This document shows, piece by piece, positions 56,881 through 64,000 of a DNA stretch of 64,000 nucleotides. Origin of the DNA: Benincasa hispida (lineage: Eukaryota; Streptophyta; Magnoliopsida; Cucurbitales; Cucurbitaceae); contig NW_024063779.1 of the NCBI RefSeq assembly GCF_009727055.1, forward strand, positions 486,854 to 550,853, given 5' to 3'. Position 1 is the first letter of the stretch. Each line of letters starts with the position of its first letter. A program made the position numbers and the translations under genes. The notes beneath the pieces are model-generated. The model saw only the letters and a program-made list of their open reading frames with translations. It searched no databases and was not told the origin of the DNA.

Positions 56881-58921
56881 TGACGTAGATTTGGTAATGC
56901 AATTATGCGATGCATGTCTTAGGTTATACGTTTGTTCTCATGCGTCGGTGGTCAAGCGTTGGAATGGGATGTATGCGTTAATCTCTTATGCAATGACCAT
57001 GCGTTCCTATCACAAGTTTTCTTGCGCTCTCGCCAAGTGTAACGAGATCGCAAGTTTCTCTAGTGATCCGAGGTCGAACTCAAGGACTTGTAGCTAAATG
57101 TTATGCGATAGTGTGTTTGCAGCAAAGAATAAAAAAATTTGAGGTTGAAAGGCTACGCACTACTCCTACTCCTAACTAACAGATTGAGCGGTGGAAGTAT
57201 GACTGATATGTAGAGACACGAAAAACTATTAACGTGTAGTAAAATGTATGGAAAAATAGATGAAAAGATGAGGATGTCTTCACTGCAACACTAAGCTTGA
57301 TCGCAAGGGCAACCCTAGCCAACGCATGCTATGCGATCATGCTATACACACTTGACGTAGACGCATGCGATGTATATGAGATAGTGTCGAGAAGCCTATA
57401 TATCCCGCTCACATGCTCTCACACCTAAGCAAGATGACCGCATACCACCATATCCTACTTAAAGGGTGCATACGGTGTGTAGTAGCAAACAGAGCTTATT
57501 CCTAAGTTCCCCATTCTTACTTATGTGATCCAATCCACTCTCTCGAGTCTTAGATTTGGTTTTTAGACTACTCTCCCAAGTATGCCTAAATGATGAATGA
57601 TGCGCTCATAAGACAAGATAATAGCATAAACATGGCTAAACATAAGATTATTCCTATCTCTAGTGAACTCTTGCTTACATTGCTTAATGCAATCAACCAC
57701 TTACCCTCCTGGGCAGTTAGTTACTATTGATTCTACTCATAGACAAGCAATGCGTCCACGTATAGACAAGCGTTGCTACAGCTTCACACTAAGCAAATAA
57801 GATTTTCTCACAACACTCGCGCAACCCACACCTCCCAGTGGTTTGCTCATGCTTCATATTACTATGTCACATGATTAAGTATGCAATACTCTAACAGTCT
57901 TACTTAGTGATGCAATGAAATTAAAGGATGCTAAGTAAATGAAGATGGAGATGGAATTGAAGGAAAATAAAGAAATACATTGATCACAAAATGTATTAAT
58001 TCCTTAAGCCAAAATGTAATACAATATAAAGATAGAAGAGAACGGAGGGCCAAATGGAAGCAATGTCTTGCTTCCATTAGATGTGTGTCAAGGTTGTCGG
58101 TGGTGCCATAGATGGGCGATGGAGTCGACTCTCTCAAGCTCTAACTCCGGCGAAGGCACCGGTCGTCACTTGGAATGATTGAAGGGATGAAGAACTCTCA
58201 AGACTATCTTCTCACGCTTTAGTCTGGATCACAAGGATCCGCCCTAAGGCAGGGAATCTTAAGCGGAAAACCCTGGATGCCCTTCAGGAAAGGGACCTTG
58301 GATGATTTGAAATTCTGTTTGATGGCTTCTATTTATAGAGCTTGATCACCGACAACATTAATATACTTGCTCTGAATTTAACACTCGCGGCGTGATGGTT
58401 ATTTTCTGAATCTCTGCTGCTAACGTGTGGTAGGTGAAATGTCAAGATCATCTTTTTTATAATCCTAATGTATGTGTTCATGCTTGCATTCCATCAACCT
58501 TGCGATCGCCCTTCTATTATGGTTATTATTCTGTAGCCGCAATCTCTCTGTGATGATCGCATTCACTTGACAACTGCAACTTCTATGCGATGGATGCATA
58601 TGCTCGACAGCCGTAACACCCATACGATTGACGTATGCGATCACCGCATGCGATTGTCTCCGCGATGGCGTGATCCCCCGCATGCGGTCGCCCTTGCGAT
58701 AGCCTGGCTTCCGCACATGCGATCGCTTTCTGCGATTGCTACAGAAATAAACAATTGAATGCATAATAACGCATAATAGTGGGTTAGCGGAGATTCTTAA
58801 TGTCAATCGACGCAAACTCTTTTTCTCATGAATTCTTAATATAATCGCCGCATATTCTACTTAACAGCCCTCATAATTCTAAATAAAAGACCTATAATGA
58901 CGTGCATTTCTGCCCATCTCA
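56881..58921 (-). mobile_element. Right LTR of the composite (LTR-B2), 2041 bp
   Basis: The minus strand begins TGAGATGGGCAGAAATGC at 58921 and ends ATCTACGTCA at 56881. It aligns along its length with the solo LTR at 15649-17561, including the block reverse of GATCCGAGGTCGAAC (57066). Several CGCATGCG palindromes lie at 58640-58690. The TATA box is CTATTTATAG (plus) at 58330. No PBS follows at 56880. Confidence 0.82.
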
Positions 58922-59239
58922 GTCACCGAAGGTAGTTGTCGGAGGCTAGAATTGGTTGTCAGAGTTGGTCGCACGAAGGTTGTGGAGCTCGGAGTTGTCA
59001 TCGGAGGTGGTTGTTGGAGTTTGGATTTTCATTGTTGGAATTGTCATCGGAGGTAGCTATCGGAGCTCAGAGTTAGTTGCCATAATTGTTATCGGAGGTG
59101 GTTGTCGGTCCGGGGTTGATCGTCGAAGTTTTCATCGAAGGTGGTTGTCGAAGTTGGAATTAGTTCTCGGAGTGTGACAGTGACGATTGGTAGAGCATTG
59201 AAAGCATAGGAAGAAAGGAGAGTTGAAGTGAGTTGGGGT
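58922..59239. repeat. Right half of the GTCGGAGTTG repeat field
   Basis: Sub-repeats such as GGTAGTTGTCGGAG, GTCATCGGAGGTGG and GGTGGTTGTCG recur to about 59170. The plus ORF across them (rich in Val, Gly and Ser) is a product of the repeat and not a gene. Confidence 0.7.
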
Positions 59240-59262
59240 GAGTTGGTAAAATATACCAACTC
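59240..59262. other. Palindrome GAGTTGGT-aaaatat-ACCAACTC
   Basis: A perfect 8-bp inverted repeat with a 7-bp A/T loop sits at the edge of the repeat field. TCAACTCC and TAACTCATATTGGTGAGCTA follow nearby. It may be the end of a DNA transposon whose interior is the repeat field, but no partner end or target duplication was found. Confidence 0.5.
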
Positions 59263-59899
59263 AACTCCACGAACATTTAAAGTTTGTGGGTCAAATAATA
59301 AGTTGGATACTAGCTCAACTTAACTCATATTGGTGAGCTAAACACCTCCTAAATTTCTAATTAAATTCGTGAAAAAGAAGAAAGGAAGTTTAGCTTTTAG
59401 AGAGAGAAGGAATTCCGTGAAAAAGGCAAGACTGATTGAGGAAAGAAGTGTTTTCACCCATGGGGTACTAGACTACGTGGCCTTCTCAAAATCACACGTG
59501 CCAGCTACGACCTTTTTTATTTGGGTCAGACTGAATTCCAAGATGTTTTTGGGCCTCTTTTAAATGTTGTAATTCGTAGTTAAAAGGCCCACTACAACAA
59601 AAAGACGCATGTATCCACTTCTATCTCTAGAGGATAAGTCTCTAATTTTAGATTGATATTTTTCCGTAAAAGAACCAAGTATATTCCAATTCAACCATTT
59701 AACAATTCCTTCGTTTTTTGTTTTTGTAAGAATAACTTACCAAAAGAACGATTACAGGGAAAAAGCAAAAGGAACAGAGCTTTCTTTAACAACCAAAGCA
59801 AAGGAGATGGAAAAGGAGGTCATTCCTCAATCCAAACACAATCCACACAAAGCGAAAGAGCATCCTTGGCTAGCAAGTGCACAGCGAGATTTCCCGATC

Positions 59900-61130
59900 A
59901 AGGAGTGAAGCTAGCGAACCACTGAACCCGAGCCAGGAGAGAGTGTCGAACAGCCCCCCAACAGACCGCCCACCTCTGAAAAATCCTCCACCTGAGATGG
60001 TCACAGCCGGACGATTGGAGAACAGACTGATTCGACGACAAAAGGCCACAAACCTGCATCAATTGCAAGTGAAACCCCATGTTGAACCGCCAAAGCCTCT
60101 GCCATGTCAATAGAAGAATTCAGACCCAGGAATTCCGATGCCGACAGCATAACTTGGCCAAGAGAATTTCGAATAATAATCCCAACAGACGCGAGGCAGG
60201 AATCCGGTGAGAAACTTGCATCCACATTAATTTTAAACCACAGATCCAGCGGAGGAGACCAGACGGCAGAAGGACAGGAAGGCACAGGCCCGGAAGAAAC
60301 TTGTACCGATGAATTAACAAACAAAAAACACGCAGAAATTCAGAAACCCAATCGCCAACTAAAATTCCCACCGAAGAACCTGAGAATAATTCTCGATTAC
60401 GACGATTCCAAATTCCCAAAAGAAAAACAGCCACCTCTTCAAAATCATTCCAACCCATCTGCTGTTGAAGGTCCATTAAACGGGCCCGCATTGAAAGACT
60501 CTTGTCAAAACGCCAAAAGGACGTAAACCTGGATTGGTTCCATTATTTACACGCAAATTTACAGAGCCAAAAAACATAGAGTTGAATCTTCCCACGACCG
60601 ACCACGCAGCGCAAATAGAAGACAAATCAATCCCACGGTAGGAAAACCCAACACCAGTAGGGAACCGGTCAATACATAAACGCCAGAGAAAAATTTTAAT
60701 CTTACTTGGGATGCCGAGGTTCCAAAGCCTAATTCACCAAGCGGACAAAAAGGAAGCCGAGTCTGACGGGATGGCCTGGCAAAAGGAAGCACAAGCCACC
60801 CGATACCCACTCTTAACAGAAAAAATTCCAGACTTCTCAGCATGCCAAATCAGACGATCCGAAAAAAGGGAATCACCAGTGGGAATGGATTGAATCAAAC
60901 GGGCTTCATCCAGGGTAAAATGGAGGGATAAAAGAGGAAGATCCCATGAGCCTACATTTGTAATCAACAAATCCACAGTATTGTTCAAAGGAAGAGAGAG
61001 GGACGGATTGAAAAACTCCAAATTCTAAAACCCAAACCACCCAAACATTTAGCCAAGCACAAATTCTGCCAACTAACCCAATGGTCTTCAGAGCCATTAA
61101 ACCACTAAAACTGAGCCATTAGACGATGTA
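59900..61130 (-). pseudogene. LINE fragment: zinc-binding RT end and RNase H-like domain
   Basis: This is a non-LTR retrotransposon, 5'-truncated. On the minus strand, after CLAKCLGGLGFRIWSF (about 61060; the usual CxPKxxGGLGFRD), comes IQSIPTGDSLFSDRLIWHAE (60895-60840), KSGIFSVKSGYRVA and SASQVRLKFF, the zinc-binding region after plant LINE RT. Further on are GIWNRRNRELFS (60425) and the RNase H-like domain with DLWFKINVDASFSPDS (60245-60195), VGIIIRNSLGQVMLSAS and DMAEALAVQHGVSLAIDAGL. The first Asp and the Glu are kept. The usual later ESDS reads ESVC. Endonuclease and RT core are missing. Confidence 0.88.
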
Positions 61131-62585
61131 AATCAATAATAAGGCCCTTGGGGAGACGAAAGAGGTACTGCTTAAGGTTATAGTTCAGGCAATCCCTTGA
61201 CAATTCTTTTGTTATTTTATGTTATAAAGCATATTTTTGCTCATTTGTGTTATTGAAATATATTTCTTTTTATTTTTTTTTTCAAGAAGACCAAAAAAAA
61301 AGCATGAATTAATAAACTTTTGATCAAGGTTTAATGGTTTAGTCTACGACTTCTATTTTTTTTTAAAAAAAAAAAAAAAAAAAAACCATTTAATTTTATA
61401 AGTTTTATCTCTAGAATCTAATGACAACATTAGGGGATGAATAAAATTGTCTACCAATTTTAATTTTAAAATTCTAACAACTAAATCTGAAATTTAATTT
61501 AAGAAAATTAAATAACATTAAACAACCAATTCAAGTTAGTAACATATATCACAATGATGTGAATCAACAAAATAATCCTAACACATAATCTAAAAATTAG
61601 AAAATATATGAGAACAAAATATACCCGACCCTATTTTTTTCCACCGAAACTAAAGAGAAATTCGGATCATTTTCACTGGTTTAAGATCTAACCAATTTCT
61701 TTTTCTCACCATCCAAGTTGTACCAACATCTTAATACAAAATCCCAATAAAAAAATAAAATAGAAAAGTCACCTCTAAGTAGGTAAGATTCACAAGTTTT
61801 GCTCCATAACATTCCAACAATTTTTTTTCTCAACCATTACACGGGTAAAAATTGAAAAAATTTTGAGCATTTTGGCGCTTGAAATATGATCAATGGAGGA
61901 ATGAGGTTGCTGTAATTTTTTTCTTAATTTCTCAAGAAAGTGGCTAAAAGGATGGATAAATGGTTAATTATAAAAAATGAAGATGTTAACCTCAACCATT
62001 AGCTCTAGGATAAAATGATGGATGATTGAGATTAAATGGATTGAGAAAATAAAACAAATAAATTTTAGAGATAATTTTGGGATACAATATAAAGGGGTTC
62101 ACGATTTTCCACCTCTTCTTCTTCCCTTTTTTAAATAGATTTAGAATGTTTTCGTCTTTTCTTTTTTTTTTTTAAACAGATTTAGAATGCCAAATATTTT
62201 TCTTTCTTCAACAACCCATCACATGTCGTCTTACGGTTGATCCATGTTTGCCACATCATGACCTTGTCATAACTACATTGAAATTTGTTACCAATCTTCT
62301 TTTACTCATCATTTTTATTTGATGCTCAATTTTAATGATTCAAAATACATTGAAATCGACTCCAATGAAAATTTGTTACCATCAAAATATATAGTAAGAT
62401 TGAAGCTCATAGAGCTAATATCTCCTTACCTTTTGATTTTTTTTTATTCCAATTCAATAAAAGGTAAATTCACCAGATAATAAAATATCACATTTAAATC
62501 ACAATAAATTAACCTAAACCTCAATCAAGAGATCTATTATTTGAATCCTCCAAAGGAGCAAGATGTGCTGATGGAAGAAATAAAA
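61131..62585. other. A/T-rich region, no gene
   Basis: Low-complexity sequence with T9A21 at 61356-61385 and other homopolymer runs. No coding frame, LTR or RNA gene was recognised on either strand. Confidence 0.55.
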
Positions 62586-62795
62586 TGTTGAAAATGTTGT
62601 TTAGCCCTAAAGGTTATTTTAGTCTTTTTACGTGGTGTCTACAGTCTAGTGTTTCATCCCTTTGGCTATTTATACCTATCCCTCTATTGTGTACTGACTC
62701 AGAAATTAATAAAAAACTCTTATCGTGGTTTTTTCTTCCTGACCTAGGGTTTTCCACGTAACTCTGGTGTTTTTCTCTTCTACCCTTATTTTTCA
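62586..62795 (+). mobile_element. 5' LTR of copia element F, 210 bp
   Basis: It begins TGTTGAAAATGTTGTTTAGC and ends TTATTTTTCA, followed in four bases by the PBS. A TATA-like GCTATTTATACC is at about 62665. The short length is normal for this copia lineage. The left end is placed by the TG and by length only, since the 3' LTR is outside the window. Confidence 0.72.
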
Positions 62796-62797
62796 AT

Positions 62798-64000
62798 ATG
62801 GTACCAGAGCATGGTGATGAGACTATAGCTAAAATAGAAGAGATTCAGTCGTCAACCCTAGTAGGGGATGGAACTCCAGTGGAAAATTCCCAAAGTGCTA
62901 AAATTAAGGTTGTCGTCGACCAATATTTACGCTCGTTACTTGGACTATTACAGATCCAGCCGTTCGTAGGGCAAATAGCCGCCAATCGAACAGACTCAAC
63001 TAGCCATGCCTCTTCAATCGCACGGCTGTTTAATGGGGCGCCGAGCGATTCCTCCAGTCGTCGATCGCTCCAACGATCGTTGGAGGTCCTCCAACGCAGC
63101 CATTGACTCTGCTCGGTCAAAGTCAGGTCGTTGTTCGCAGCCTAGACGCCGTCAGACTTCCATCATCTTCATCGCAACAATATGGTATCGACGCCATCAG
63201 CCTTCCAGGTCTGGTTTTCTCTTCCTCTCTGCCTTCGAACCAGCCGGTCCAGTCGAACCTAGTCCAGCAAACCTTCTTTCCCCACGTGTTTTCCTCTGGT
63301 CAGCCGACTCATCAAGCCTCTTTTCCCATGCCAGCAGAAACTAAATTTTCAGGGGTTTATGGGCAGAAACAACCTACAACAGTTTTTAGTGGGACCATTG
63401 GGTTTCAACAGCAACTGGCAAATTTGCAACAGCAAATTTCTGCGCTTGGGGCAGCTGTTAGATCAACGGCCAATCCGTCGACTAACTTTCACCAGATACA
63501 TATTCGAGATTTCTGTTATGTTCAGAAACTCCGATAACTGCTTACCCTACTTTACCTTTTGCAAACATTATGTTTGGTTCTATGGATAATTCTACGGGAA
63601 TATCTATCGACGAAAAACTTAACGACCATAACTATTTTTCTTGGTTACAATCTGTGAGAATGGTCATCGAGTGACGACACAAGTTCGAATATCTAACCGG
63701 AGAGATACCCAGACCGAACCCTGGAGATCCTCAGGAACATATATGTAATGGAGAAGATTCTCACCTCCACTCAATTTTAATAAACAGTATGAAACCTCAG
63801 ATCGAAAAGCCACTCCTTTACTCAGCATCGATTCGGGATATTTGGGAAGTTGTCCAAAAACTATATTCGAAGAGACAGAATGCTTCACAACTTTATACGT
63901 TGAGGAAACAAGTGCATGAGTGCAAGCAGGGTACTTTTGATGTAACATCCTATTTCAATAAATTGTCACTATTGTAGCAAGAAATGGATCTGTGTTGGGA
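62798..64000 (+). pseudogene. Copia element F gag (broken, runs off the right edge)
   Basis: The frame from 62798 is a Ser-rich, poorly conserved N-terminus to 63106. It shifts at about 63103 into a Gln/Ser-rich stretch ending with QQQLANLQQQISALG (63403-63447). After another shift the conserved copia gag domain appears: DEKLNDHNYFSWLQSVRM (63611-63664), then FEYLTGEIPRPNPGDPQEH, HSILINSMKPQIEKPLLYS, DIWEVVQKLYSKRQNASQ and LYTLRKQVHECKQGTFDVTS. A stop occurs in place of Trp before QEMDLCW near 63975. The rest of the polyprotein lies beyond the window. Confidence 0.9.
62799..62810 (+). other. Primer-binding site of copia F (initiator tRNA-Met type)
   Basis: TGGTACCAGAGC matches the complement of plant initiator tRNA-Met (TGGTATCAGAGC) with one mismatch. 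The ATG at 62798 overlaps it and opens the reading frame MVPEHGDE. Confidence 0.9.

Larger units (their letters stand above)
54976..58921. mobile_element. 3.9-kb composite with ~600-bp inverted LTR arms and an 8-bp flanking direct repeat
   Basis: The left arm (54976-55575, plus) and the outer part of the right LTR (58921-58320, minus) are the same B2-type LTR start in opposite orientation. The interior holds a B1-like LTR fragment (minus) and a remnant of the pol 3' end. GTCACCGA occurs exactly at both borders (54968-54975 and 58922-58929). LTR elements normally make 4-6-bp duplications, so the 8 bp may include chance identity within the target repeat. The RNA of such a structure would fold back on itself. 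Confidence 0.65.

Noticed and set aside
54976..58921. A CRISPR-like or bacterial repeat system, suggested by the many direct and inverted repeats
   Set aside because: Repeats are diverged LTR pieces with no regular repeat-spacer structure, in a plant context.
58956..59177. A Val/Gly/Ser-rich plus ORF as a glycine-rich protein
   Set aside because: It is the translation of the GTCGGAGTTG repeat and has no start context or conserved domain.
59898..60526. Plus-strand ORFs across 59.9-60.5 kb
   Set aside because: They are antisense to the LINE RNase H-like domain, which has clear motifs on the minus strand.

Overview
This is a block of nested, mostly dead plant retrotransposons with organelle-DNA insertions and one fragment of a cellular gene. 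No intact host gene is visible. The plant assignment is firm: the elements are Athila/Tat-like Ty3 and Ty1/copia types, primer-binding sites match plant tRNA-Asp and initiator tRNA-Met, and there are plastid rpl2, plant mitochondrial atp1 and trnF fragments and plant-type COP9 subunit 1. A eudicot is likely. A cucurbit is possible from the general look of the copia gag and LTRs, but that rests on memory. The density of nested insertions suggests pericentromeric or other heterochromatic DNA.

Layout. 1-6827 (minus strand): a pol-less Ty3-like element D with its 5' LTR at 4977-6827, tRNA-Asp PBS, decayed gag, a 60-bp tandem array and a second decayed ORF resembling the 'putative plant transposon protein' family. 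6834-8273: organelle DNA (plastid rpl2, mitochondrial atp1). 8447-25247 (plus): Ty3 element A. Its gag is split by a minus-strand Ty3 element B1 (13278-21063, TSD CCTGC), which itself carries a solo LTR B2 (15649-17561, TSD GGACA). 23623-28306: LTR-C pieces and a copia RT scrap. 30127-37851: a complete non-autonomous LTR element of family C (TSD TATGA), with a solo LTR of the D family inside its 5' LTR (TSD GTAAG). 38221-40020: a solo LTR-C (TSD TGACA). 40026-40556: mitochondrial DNA with a trnF relic. 40557-45161: a non-autonomous relative of element A (A2) with one decayed ORF of unknown family. 45607-45960: a CSN1 fragment on the minus strand. About 46160-53760: a copia element E broken by a hAT-like MITE (TSD CTTTATGG), a solo LTR-C (TSD TTATG) and a third LTR. 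54498-59340: a degenerate 160-bp repeat field split by a 3.9-kb composite with long inverted LTR arms, bounded by an 8-bp direct repeat. About 59900-61130: a 5'-truncated LINE. 62586-64000: the start of a copia element with a short 210-bp LTR.

The nesting gives relative ages: A and E are old hosts; B1, the LTR-C copies and the MITE came later; B2 and the D-family solo LTR are later still. Many in-frame stops look like C-to-T or G-to-A changes, as expected for long-methylated repeats. The best candidates for something undescribed are the inverted-arm composite, the AGCGTTGCAACGCT palindrome array shared by different element families, and the two pol-less LTR elements.
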